Source of the DNA: Candidatus Thiosymbion sp. | GTDB taxonomy: Bacteria; Pseudomonadota; Gammaproteobacteria; Chromatiales; Chromatiaceae | Assembly (NCBI GenBank): GCA_018435665.1 | Contig: JAHDND010000129.1 | Location: forward strand, 1-33,288 | Length of the DNA stretch: 33,288 bases | Reading direction: 5' to 3' | Notes under the pieces: generated by a model | What the model saw: only the letters and a program-made list of their open reading frames with translations | Told to the model about the DNA's origin: nothing | The model's database searches: none | Program-made: the position numbers and the translations under genes | In this document: one piece after another, positions 6,814 through 14,680 of the stretch | Layout of the letters: every line of letters starts with the position of its first letter | Numbering within the stretch: the first letter of the stretch is position 1

Positions 6814-9726
6814 TTACACCTGTTGCCGCTCCGCCAGTCGGGCGAAGGCGCCCTGGGCCGCCATCAATTCGGCATAGGTTCCGGTCTCGACGATGCGACC
6901 GCCCTCCAGGACGTAGATGCGATCGGCATTGACCAGGGTGCTCAGGCGATGGGCCACCACCAGGCGGGTCACCCGCAGACGATCCAGGCTCGCGGTGACG
7001 ATGGCCTGGGTGCGATTGTCCAGGGCGCTGGTGGCCTCGTCCAGGAGGAGGATCTTGGGTCGCCCGACGATGGCGCGGGCGATCATCAGCCGTTGCATCT
7101 GCCCCCCGGAGAGCGCCCCGCCACCCTCCAGGATCACCGTCTGCATGCCCATGGGCATCTGGCGGATGTCCTCCGCCAGGCCGACCCGCTCGGCCGCCTC
7201 CCAGGCGTCCTCCAGAGTGCCACCGGAGGTCCCGAGGATGTTGTCGTTAAGGGGGCGCGGCAGTAACTGGGCGTTCTGGATCACCACCCCCATCTGCCGG
7301 CGCACGGCGGTGGGATCGACATTGGCCAGGTCCTGACCGTCGAAGAGGATGCCGCCGGCCTCCGGGGTCTCGAAGCCCAGCAGCAGGCGCAGGAGGGTGG
7401 ATTTGCCCGAGCCGGAAGGACCGACCAGGGCGATGAAATCCCCAGGGGCCGCCGCCAGGGAGACATCGTGCAACACCAGGGGGCCATCCGCCGCGTAGCG
7501 GAAGCTCAGGTGACTGACCTCGATGGCGCCGGACAAGGGTCCGGGATCCGGTTTGTCCTCGGCGATCTCCGGCGCGGCGTCCAGCAGGGGGCGGACCCGC
7601 TCGACCTGGGGACGGACCACGAGGAGTTGGGTAATCACCAGCAGCATCGCGCTAAGACTGGACGCGAAGGACTGGTAGGCCACAAGCAAGGCGGAGAAGG
7701 CACCGACGGCGATCAGATTGAGCTGCTCGCCCGGCTTGCCGATCAACAGGACAAAGAGCAGCAGTCCGGAGAGGATCAGGACCTGGTTAAGCGCCCCCTG
7801 CCAGGCGCCTAGCCGTTGGGCGGCAAGCCGATGGCGGCAGCCCGCCGCGAAGAGCGCGGCCCAGCGGGCGAAGGCCCGCTCCTCGCCGGCGGCCAACCGG
7901 AGCTTGGCCACCCCCAGGATGAGCTGCAGCAGGGTGTCGTTGAGGCGGCCGCTCAGCTCGGCCAGTCGCCGCTCCTGGCGCAACCGCAGGAGGGTGAGGA
8001 GCAGGCTCAGGGCGATGTAGACCAGGGTGAGCAACGCCGCCCACAGGGCGAGGCGCGCCTCGTAATGGAACATCAACAGGAAGCTGAACAGGCCGAAGAC
8101 CCCGCTCAGGAAGCTGTTGACAGTGGCGGTGGAGACCAGGGTCTGCACCTGGCTCATGGCCATCAGCCGGGTCGCCAGATCCCCCGTGGTGTAGCGCTGG
8201 AAAAAGCCCATGGGCAGGCGCAGGACGCGATCCATGAGGCCGGATTGCAGGGCCCGGCCGATCCGGCTCTCGGCGCGGCCATAGGCCAGGTTACCGACAT
8301 AGCTGAGGGCGAAGGTCGTGCCGCCCAGGACCGCCAGCACCAGGCCGAGCTCGATGAGGAGGCCGATCTCGTCGTTGGGGATGACGCCGTCGATGATGTA
8401 GGCGATGGCCACCGGGATCGCCAGACCCAGCCCGGGGACAATGGCCCCCAGGGCCAACAGGGGCAGCAGGTCGCGCCAGCCGCGCCGCAGGGCGAAGACG
8501 AACAGCTCACGCAGAGACAGGGGCCGCAACGGCAGGTGCCCCGTCAGCTCCCAGGCCGCCGGGGCCAGGCGCTCGGGGACCAGGGGTTCTTGCCGGCCAG
8601 TGGCGGGGTCGATGACCCGCGGGCGACCCTGGGACCCGGACAACAGGACCCGTGGCTGGCCCCTGTCCACCTCGAAGGCCAGCAGGGTGCCGAAATCGTG
8701 ACGCCACCAGTCCTGGCGCAAGGTGACCGCGCGCTGGCGCAAGCCGCTGGCACGGATGAGATCGTCCAGAGTGGGGACTTCCCCGGGATTGAGGTTGGCG
8801 GGGAGGCGGACCGCGAAGCCTTCCTCTTGGCCGATCAGGCGCAGGGCGGTGACGAGGGGGCTATCCCCTCGGGCGGGGGTGATCCCGCTTTCCTCCGGGG
8901 TCGAGGTCACCGCCAGCAGCGCGCGGAGGGCCTGGTCGCGCTCGGCGGCGGTGGCGGCCCGCCGGGCCTTGAGGCGGTTGAATTCGTCGACGTTGGCCAG
9001 GCGCAGATTGAGGCTGGCGATCGCGAAGAGGATCGCGTGCAGGCTGGACACCCCCGCCCAGGCGTCCCCCTCGGCCAGGGCGGTGGCGGTGGAGCGCCCG
9101 TGCAGGGCCAGGTCCCGGGTGGCGAGCAGCCAGGCCTCGGGGGCCAGGGGAAAGGTCAGCTCCCCCGCCGCCGGGGGCAGGTCCTGGATATCGAGATAAG
9201 TGGCCGCCGCCGGGTCGAGGCGCAGCCACACCAGGGCCTGGCGTCCGCTGCAACGCCGTCCCGCCGGGATCGACAGCGTCTCCTCCGGCCCCAGGCCAAC
9301 ACCGATGGCGGGCCGCGGCCAGGCCCAGCGCGCCATCCCCGCGCTCAGGGCACGCAGCCACAGATCCAGGGCCTTGGCCAGGAGCGGGATGACCTCGGGA
9401 TTGCCGGCCTCGGCGACCAGGGCGGCGGAGGGCACCGCCATGAGCAGGGTGTCGACATGCGGCACCGCCAAAAGGACGAAATCGGCGCCGCGGGCGCCGT
9501 CGATGCCGAGCAGCAGACCACCGGTGGGGACGCTGGCCAGATGGTGACGGGCCCCCTCCTCCCCTTCCGGGCCCCGGCTGACCAGAAACAGCTCCACCTG
9601 GCCCGCCTGAATCACCCAGGCCTGGTCGGGATCGTCGAGCCGCAGCGGCTGATGGCCCCCGCGCCGGAGGAATTGGGCCTGGGCCAGCAAAGCCTCCGGC
9701 CAAGAATCGGCATGGTCCGTCCTCAT
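6814..9726 (-). CDS. NHLM-type ABC transporter 2 (peptidase-less, long N-terminus)
   Basis: This 970-residue protein matches the NHLM_micro_ABC2 type. It has a long N-terminal soluble region (about 1-400) that starts with a cyclic-nucleotide-binding-like beta-barrel (QAWVIQAGQVELFLV). Six membrane spans follow (about 410-690), then an ATPase with Walker A GPSGSGKST (about 768-776), signature LSGGQMQRL (about 871) and Walker B ILLLDEATSAL (about 895). It has no C39 peptidase. Its start overlaps the upstream transporter stop by 4 nt (9723-9726), so the two are translationally coupled and probably form a heterodimer or work together. Expected role: ATP-driven export of the leader-bearing peptide. 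Confidence 0.93.
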   Translation of the reverse strand: MRTDHADSWPEALLAQAQFLRRGGHQPLRLDDPDQAWVIQAGQVELFLVSRGPEGEEGARHHLASVPTGGLLLGIDGARGADFVLLAVPHVDTLLMAVPSAALVAEAGNPEVIPLLAKALDLWLRALSAGMARWAWPRPAIGVGLGPEETLSIPAGRRCSGRQALVWLRLDPAAATYLDIQDLPPAAGELTFPLAPEAWLLATRDLALHGRSTATALAEGDAWAGVSSLHAILFAIASLNLRLANVDEFNRLKARRAATAAERDQALRALLAVTSTPEESGITPARGDSPLVTALRLIGQEEGFAVRLPANLNPGEVPTLDDLIRASGLRQRAVTLRQDWWRHDFGTLLAFEVDRGQPRVLLSGSQGRPRVIDPATGRQEPLVPERLAPAAWELTGHLPLRPLSLRELFVFALRRGWRDLLPLLALGAIVPGLGLAIPVAIAYIIDGVIPNDEIGLLIELGLVLAVLGGTTFALSYVGNLAYGRAESRIGRALQSGLMDRVLRLPMGFFQRYTTGDLATRLMAMSQVQTLVSTATVNSFLSGVFGLFSFLLMFHYEARLALWAALLTLVYIALSLLLTLLRLRQERRLAELSGRLNDTLLQLILGVAKLRLAAGEERAFARWAALFAAGCRHRLAAQRLGAWQGALNQVLILSGLLLFVLLIGKPGEQLNLIAVGAFSALLVAYQSFASSLSAMLLVITQLLVVRPQVERVRPLLDAAPEIAEDKPDPGPLSGAIEVSHLSFRYAADGPLVLHDVSLAAAPGDFIALVGPSGSGKSTLLRLLLGFETPEAGGILFDGQDLANVDPTAVRRQMGVVIQNAQLLPRPLNDNILGTSGGTLEDAWEAAERVGLAEDIRQMPMGMQTVILEGGGALSGGQMQRLMIARAIVGRPKILLLDEATSALDNRTQAIVTASLDRLRVTRLVVAHRLSTLVNADRIYVLEGGRIVETGTYAELMAAQGAFARLAERQQV

Positions 9727-11927
9727 GTCTCGATCAACCGGCGATAGGGCCCCTCGGCCGCCAGCAGGTCACCGTGGGTGCCGCGCTCCAGGATGCGTCC
9801 CTGGTCCATGACGATGATCTCGTCGCAATCGCGGATGGTGCTGAGGCGGTGGGCAATGATGAGACAGGTGCAGCCGCGGCGGCGCAGGTTGCTCAGGATG
9901 GCCTCCTCGGTGACCGTGTCCAGGGCGCTGGTGGCCTCGTCCAGCACCAGCAGGGTGGGATTGCCCACCAGGGCGCGGGCGATCTCCAAACGCTGACGCT
10001 GGCCACCGCTGAGGTTGCGGCCGTTCTCCTCCACCGGGGCCTCGTAGCCGCCGCGGCGGCTGAGGATCAGATCGTGGATCAGGGCGTCCTTGGCGGCGGC
10101 GATCAGATGTTCCGGGGGCAGGGTGTCGTCCCAGAGGCTGATGTTGTCGCGCATGCTGCCGGTGAAGAGGACGATCTCCTGATCGACGACCGCCAGGGAA
10201 TTGCGCAGGATCTCCCGGGGGATCGCCGCCATGGGGCGGCCATCGAACAGGATCCGCCCCCCTTGAGGCTCCAGGAGGCCAGTGAGCAGCTTGCCAACCG
10301 TGGACTTGCCGCTGCCGGAGGCCCCCACCAGCGCCACCCAGCTGCCGGGAGGCATGGTCAGGGAGAAGTCGCGGATCAGGGGCGGGTCCAGGGGGGCATA
10401 GCCGAAGGTGACCGCCTCGAGGCGGACCTGGCCGGTCAGGCGGCGCAGGGGGGCGGTCAGCACCGGACGGGGCGAATCATTCGCCAGGGCCCCGTTGGCG
10501 GGCGCCTCCTCCACCTGGTTGAATTCACCGGCCGGGGGATAGCGCAGGGTATCGTCCACCTGGGCGAGGGCACCCTTGGTCTGCTGCAACATACCCGCGA
10601 GGTTGACGAGCAGGTTGACCGGCTGGTTGAAGAGGATGCTGATGGTGGTGAAGGCGACCAGCATGCCGATGGAGAAGCGATCGACCATGGTGTAGTAGCC
10701 ACCGGCCACCAGGACCGCCGCGGTGGTCAGGCTCGCCAGCCAGGCCTGCAAGGCCGCGATCAAGGCCTCGCGCCGGGCGATATCCTGCTCGGCGTTGATG
10801 AACAAGGCCTGCATGCCGGACCAGTGGGCGAAGAAGGGCCCATCGGTGCCGGTGGACTTGAGGGTCTCCATCATGCGCAGCCCCTGCATGGCCTTCCCGG
10901 ACATCTTCACCATCTGCATGGCGACCTTCTCCGAGGCCTCGCCCAAGGCCTTGCGCAGCCGATGGAAGAGCAGGGCGTTGCCCAGGGCCAGGGAGACGAC
11001 GATCAGGGTCAGGGGGATGCTGTATTGCAGCATCAACAGCAGTAACAGCAGGATCAGGGCCAGGCTGGTGATGACCTGGGAGACGCCTTGGGTGAGGGTC
11101 AACACCAGTTGGTCGGCCAGGGCGACCCGGCTGCTGATCATGCCGGCGTAACGCTGGGTGAAAAAGACCACCGGCAGGCGCAAGATCCGCCAGACCAGGC
11201 GGGTCGACAGGACGATGGCCAGCTTGGCGGTGAGGGCGGCGATCAAGCGCCCGTGCAGCCAGGTCAGGAAGGCGAGCAGCGGGGCGATGACCGTCAGGGC
11301 CAGCGCCAGGGGCCAGACCCAGTCATCCAGCCGTTCGATGAGGATGCGGTCGAGGTAGAGCCGCTGCAGACCGGGGAGGAGGATGCCGAACAGGCCCAGG
11401 AGCAGCCCGGCGAAGATCAGCAGGGCCAGGGGCCGCCGGGATTGACGGGCCAGGGCCCAGAGCCCCGGCAGGATAGCGGGTGGCGAGCCGCCCGGCTGGA
11501 AATCCGGCGTGGGGGTGAAGGTCAGGACGATGCCGGTGAAGATGCCGTCGAACTCCGCCGGCGTCACCGTGCGCCGTCCGGTGGCGGGGTCGTTGAGTTG
11601 GAAGCCGGCCTTGGTCACCCCTTCGAACACCACGAAGTGGTTCATGTTGATGAAGAGGATGGCCGGTACGGGGAGCTGGGCCAGCTCCGCCGGCTCCAGG
11701 CGCTTGCCACCGGCCTGGAACCCCAGCTGGCGAGCGGCCTTGAGCAGGTTGATCGCCTTGCTCCCGTCCCGGGACACCCCGCAGAGGACCCGCAGCTCCT
11801 CCAGCGGCATCCAGCGCCCGTAGTGGGCCAGGACCATGGCCAGGGCGGCGGCGCCGCACTCCAGGGCCTCCATCTGCAAGATGGTCGGGGTGCGCACCAC
11901 CCCGAGGCGGGGGGCCCTGGCCCTCAT
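9723..11927 (-). CDS. NHLM-type ABC transporter 1 with C39 peptidase domain
   Basis: This is a 734-residue peptidase-containing ABC transporter (NHLM_micro_ABC1 type). The N-terminal C39 domain has all catalytic residues: Gln18, Cys24 in QMEALECGAAALAM, His97 in NHFVVFEG and Asp113 in LNDPATG. The membrane domain follows at about 170-450. The ATPase has Walker A GASGSGKST (about 533), signature NLSGGQRQRL (about 638) and Walker B LLVLDEATSALD (about 657). The family cuts after double-glycine motifs, and the precursor at 4646-5047 has a suitable AAGG site. Its start overlaps the hlyD-like stop by 4 nt (11924-11927). Confidence 0.95.
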   Translation of the reverse strand: MRARAPRLGVVRTPTILQMEALECGAAALAMVLAHYGRWMPLEELRVLCGVSRDGSKAINLLKAARQLGFQAGGKRLEPAELAQLPVPAILFINMNHFVVFEGVTKAGFQLNDPATGRRTVTPAEFDGIFTGIVLTFTPTPDFQPGGSPPAILPGLWALARQSRRPLALLIFAGLLLGLFGILLPGLQRLYLDRILIERLDDWVWPLALALTVIAPLLAFLTWLHGRLIAALTAKLAIVLSTRLVWRILRLPVVFFTQRYAGMISSRVALADQLVLTLTQGVSQVITSLALILLLLLLMLQYSIPLTLIVVSLALGNALLFHRLRKALGEASEKVAMQMVKMSGKAMQGLRMMETLKSTGTDGPFFAHWSGMQALFINAEQDIARREALIAALQAWLASLTTAAVLVAGGYYTMVDRFSIGMLVAFTTISILFNQPVNLLVNLAGMLQQTKGALAQVDDTLRYPPAGEFNQVEEAPANGALANDSPRPVLTAPLRRLTGQVRLEAVTFGYAPLDPPLIRDFSLTMPPGSWVALVGASGSGKSTVGKLLTGLLEPQGGRILFDGRPMAAIPREILRNSLAVVDQEIVLFTGSMRDNISLWDDTLPPEHLIAAAKDALIHDLILSRRGGYEAPVEENGRNLSGGQRQRLEIARALVGNPTLLVLDEATSALDTVTEEAILSNLRRRGCTCLIIAHRLSTIRDCDEIIVMDQGRILERGTHGDLLAAEGPYRRLIET

Positions 11928-13192
11928 CGGGCCTTGAACCAGCCATAGACATAGTCCATGGCCGGGAACAACAGACTGATGAGGTGGACGCGCTCCACCA
12001 CCACCCGGGTATGGGCCAGGGTGCCAGGATCGAGCCGGATGTCCGGTCCTTGACCGGAGGTCCAGGCATAGCCGCTGGGTGTGGACTCATCCGGTTGCAG
12101 CGTGACCTCGATCTCGACGGGGGCGCCATTCTTGAGGATGTCATCCACCAGCACGGCATTGCGCAACCGGCGCAGCAGGGCCTCACGGCTCGCTGGCAGT
12201 TCCGACACCCGCAGCACCCGACCCAGCATAAAGCCTTCGAGTTCGAACTTGACGGTAGAGGGCGCGACATGGGCCAGCATATCCGGCTTGACCTTTTTGC
12301 CCTCCGCCGCGGGGAGGTAGGCGATGACCGTCAAGCCGCTGTCTTCTTCCCCTTCGATCAGCAGACGGGCGATGGCCTGACCGGCGCTGACCGGGTCATC
12401 GACGTCGACGCCGATCTCGGCGACGAGGCCGGCGACGGTGGCCAGGACCTGACGGTCGCGTTCGTATTTTCGACTCAGATTCTCGGCGCGGCGGTGCAGG
12501 TTTTGCGCCCGGATGCGCTGTTCGGCCAATTCCTGCTGGCGCTTGCTCGCCTGCTGCTCCTGATCCAGGGCCAGTTCGGTGATGCGGTAGCGTGTCGTCG
12601 CCAATTCATGCGCCGTCTGGGCCAGTTGGGTTTCCGTCTCGAAGAATTGCCGGCCGCTGACCAGGCCTTTTTCGCGTAGGCCGGCCTCGCCGGCGCGCTG
12701 TTTGGTGAGGCTTTCCACCAGGGCCTCCAGGCTCTGGATACGTTCCGCGGTGGCCGCGGTCATCCGCGCGAGCAGATCGGCCTGGAGCCGGTCCTGGGCG
12801 GCGAATTCCCGCTCCAGGGCCAGGTACAGTTGCTGGGCCTCGCCGGCCTCTTCCTCCGCGGCGCGCAATTCGTCGATGCGCTCGGGGCTGCGGATCAGGG
12901 CGAGGGGCTGGTCAGGCACCACCCGATCACCGGGCCGGACCAGAAGCTGGTCCACGTTACCGGTATCGCGGGAGGTGACGGCGGCGACGCCGGCGAGGGA
13001 CATCAGGACGCCCGGGCCACTGACCTTGACCGGGGCGGTGGCGATCAGGCCCCACGCCAGGCCCGCCACCACGACCGCGGCGAGGATGCCAAAGCCCACC
13101 AGATGGCGGGGGCGCACCAGGCGCAGCGATTGGTCGAGCTGGTCGGGGTCGCTGATCCTGGCCAGTGCTTGGGGGCGAAGGAGGGGGTTCAC
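11924..13192 (-). CDS. HlyD-family adaptor of NHLM export system
   Basis: This 422-residue membrane-fusion protein is the first gene of the three-gene export operon. It has a short cytoplasmic N-terminus, one membrane span (about 35-57, LVGFGILAAVVVAGLAWGLI), a biotinyl-lipoyl-like first half, a long coiled-coil hairpin (about 100-260) and a beta-barrel C-terminus. The start appears to be GTG 13192 with only a weak AGG upstream. The family links ABC exporters in the inner membrane to the outer-membrane exit. No TolC homologue lies in the window, so an unlinked outer-membrane channel would be needed. Confidence 0.92.
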   Translation of the reverse strand: MNPLLRPQALARISDPDQLDQSLRLVRPRHLVGFGILAAVVVAGLAWGLIATAPVKVSGPGVLMSLAGVAAVTSRDTGNVDQLLVRPGDRVVPDQPLALIRSPERIDELRAAEEEAGEAQQLYLALEREFAAQDRLQADLLARMTAATAERIQSLEALVESLTKQRAGEAGLREKGLVSGRQFFETETQLAQTAHELATTRYRITELALDQEQQASKRQQELAEQRIRAQNLHRRAENLSRKYERDRQVLATVAGLVAEIGVDVDDPVSAGQAIARLLIEGEEDSGLTVIAYLPAAEGKKVKPDMLAHVAPSTVKFELEGFMLGRVLRVSELPASREALLRRLRNAVLVDDILKNGAPVEIEVTLQPDESTPSGYAWTSGQGPDIRLDPGTLAHTRVVVERVHLISLLFPAMDYVYGWFKAR

Positions 13193-13275
13193 GTTGCCTG
13201 ATTGGCCATCGGAGCCTGGGCCTTGAAGGCCATCGGGAGGGTCACGACACGCGCGGGCCGCCTTTTACAACGCGG

Positions 13276-13302
13276 CGGATACATGCCACGAAAGTATGTC
13301 AA
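13276..13302 (-). promoter_or_regulatory. Possible promoter of export operon
   Basis: Reading the minus strand, a consensus TTGACA lies at 13302-13297 and TATCCG at 13281-13276, about 85 bp before the HlyD GTG. The 15-bp spacer is shorter than optimal and the -10 is weak, so this is only a candidate. Confidence 0.25.
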
Positions 13303-13359
13303 ACCACAGTTAGTAGCGCGACCTCCTATTTGCCCCCGGGACTGGCGCCAATCTGGAAA

Positions 13360-13394
13360 GAGACTCGCCGGGGACGAGACTCGCCGGGGACGAG
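13360..13394. repeat. Tandem 16-bp repeat
   Basis: GAGACTCGCCGGGGAC occurs twice in tandem (13360-13375 and 13376-13391) and begins a third time. It lies between the PIN toxin stop and the export operon, in otherwise empty sequence (13193-13425). Confidence 0.6.
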
Positions 13395-13425
13395 GCATGG
13401 CTAATCCGGCGTCAGCGTCGCCACT

Positions 13426-13848
13426 TTAGTCAGCATCGGAGAGGATCTCGAAGTTGAGATGTCGTTGTCCCTGGCGGATGCGATAGGTCCGGAAGTCACC
13501 CTGATCGAGGGTGAAAATCTTGCGCAGGCGGTATCTTTCCGCCAAGGCCACCAGGGAGGCGTCAGCGAGATCCATGGGGTGATCGGCATAACGCACCATG
13601 AGTTCAAAGGCGCGTGCCAGATCAGCGTCATCGAGAAACCTGATCTCGAGCCCCCGGGCACCGATGAACTCCATCAGGCGTCGGGAACCGATGCTGGCGG
13701 GTCCAAGCAGATGGAAGGCATCGGTCAGCACGGGGGTGGTCGTGGCGATGGGCTCATCAATGATTTTCAGCCGGTTCAGGCACCAGGCGTGATCGCCATC
13801 GGCCGGATCGAAGAGGGCGATGAGGGGACCGGTATCCACCAGGATCAT
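13426..13848 (-). CDS. PIN-domain ribonuclease toxin (VapC-like)
   Basis: This 140-residue protein is probably an RNase toxin of a type II toxin-antitoxin pair. It begins with the PIN strand MILVDTGPLIALFD (Asp5). Later acidic residues are Asp43 (TDAFHLL, where many relatives have Glu), Asp93/Asp96 in MDLADASLVALAE and Asp115/Asp118 in FTLDQGDFR. These fit the acidic metal-binding pocket of the family. Its start overlaps the antitoxin stop by 4 nt, the usual arrangement. It could also act in stress regulation rather than plasmid-style maintenance. Confidence 0.88.
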   Translation of the reverse strand: MILVDTGPLIALFDPADGDHAWCLNRLKIIDEPIATTTPVLTDAFHLLGPASIGSRRLMEFIGARGLEIRFLDDADLARAFELMVRYADHPMDLADASLVALAERYRLRKIFTLDQGDFRTYRIRQGQRHLNFEILSDAD

Positions 13849-14105
13849 GGCGAGTGTTTCCGGCGGATGGCATCACGAATCGCGACTTTGGCCTCTCGTG
13901 CGGGGGCGCTGGCATAACCGCCCTCGCCCAGGTCCAATTCACTGAAGATGTCATAGGGCTTACGCTGGCTTTGCGCGCCAGCCTCCGTCTCGAAGGCCTT
14001 GAGACCCCGTTTCAACACCTCCGATATGGACAGGCCGGTGAGGGCGCGCAAACGTTCCAGGGTGAATTCGGCTTCGTCATCGAGCCTGACGGTTCTGGTT
14101 CCCAT
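13845..14105 (-). CDS. Ribbon-helix-helix antitoxin
   Basis: This 86-residue protein has an N-terminal ribbon (RTVRLDDEAEFTLERLRALT) and the helix turn GLSISEVLKRGLKAFE, as in CopG/VapB antitoxins. The C-terminal half (about 45-86), charged and probably disordered until bound, would neutralise the toxin. It lies directly upstream of the PIN gene and downstream of paired palindromes at 14129-14151, which it probably binds for autoregulation. Confidence 0.87.
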   Translation of the reverse strand: MGTRTVRLDDEAEFTLERLRALTGLSISEVLKRGLKAFETEAGAQSQRKPYDIFSELDLGEGGYASAPAREAKVAIRDAIRRKHSP

Positions 14106-14128
14106 GCCTGAAAGCTCTCAAGGGCAAA

Positions 14129-14151
14129 ATGTAATACATAAAGTAATACAT
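14129..14151. promoter_or_regulatory. Paired palindromic operator of toxin-antitoxin module
   Basis: ATGTAATACAT (14129-14139) is a perfect 11-bp palindrome about a central base. AAGTAATACAT (14141-14151) repeats it with one mismatch, 12 bp further on. Two dyads about one helical turn apart are typical of ribbon-helix-helix operators. The site is 24 bp before the antitoxin start and also faces the divergent zinc locus, so a Zur-type site is an alternative, though the dyad pattern is unlike the Zur consensus. Confidence 0.55.
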
Positions 14152-14265
14152 GCGACCACCACCTTCAACTCGAGCTATGGACATCGCACCTCAGCAATCG
14201 GCAATGATGGGGAGGGCCGGGAAGCCCAACATCCAGTAAACTTCCCAGGTCCCTCTCCACTAACC

Positions 14266-14610
14266 ATGCGCATGTCACCCAGAAGCCCCTTACCCCCGCC
14301 GCGTCCTGGAGGCTGGTCAATTCCGACCGGTTCCTGGGCGGCCCTCATCCTGGCCGGGTGTCTGCTGCTGGCCCAAGCCTTCTGGGCCGCGCATGAGGTC
14401 CATCATCTTACCGAACGCGGCGACGCCGATTGTGTCATCTGTCTGATCGGCGGTCATGCCCCCGCCACCCTGCCCGTCGTCCTGGCATGGCTCCTGCTGA
14501 TCGGCCGGACCAGGATCCTGGTCCCGTCGTTTCCCGGTGCCAACCCTTGCTGCACCACTCATCGCCCCCAGTCACCCCGAGCTCCACCGGGCACCCTGCC
14601 GCACCCCTGA
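14266..14610 (+). CDS. Small membrane protein with His/Cys motif, zinc locus
   Basis: This 114-residue protein has a hydrophobic segment near residues 22-40 and another near 63-80. Between them lies AHEVHHLTERGDADCVICLIGGH, rich in possible metal ligands (His, Cys-X2-Cys). The family resembles small DUF2946-like proteins often found with metal-transport genes. ATG 14266 (or 14272) lacks a clear Shine-Dalgarno. The first gene of the zinc block, it overlaps nothing and is followed 70 bp later by the outer-membrane protein. A metal-sensing or chaperone role is inference. Confidence 0.6.
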   Translation: MRMSPRSPLPPPRPGGWSIPTGSWAALILAGCLLLAQAFWAAHEVHHLTERGDADCVICLIGGHAPATLPVVLAWLLLIGRTRILVPSFPGANPCCTTHRPQSPRAPPGTLPHP

Positions 14611-14680
14611 GATCCCGCCGGCTCCTGGATACCTCTCGGGGCTGACGGGCCCCTTTGAGTTGCCCTCCGGAGCATCGACC

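Noticed and set aside
7816..9747. 643-codon plus-strand frame opposite the second ABC transporter
   Set aside because: Composition is Gly/Gln/Arg-rich antisense of a well-supported ABC gene on the minus strand; no motif is visible.
13189..13398. 69-codon minus-strand frame overlapping the HlyD GTG start
   Set aside because: No Shine-Dalgarno, no recognisable family, and it crosses the tandem 16-bp repeat; overlap with the start is probably chance.
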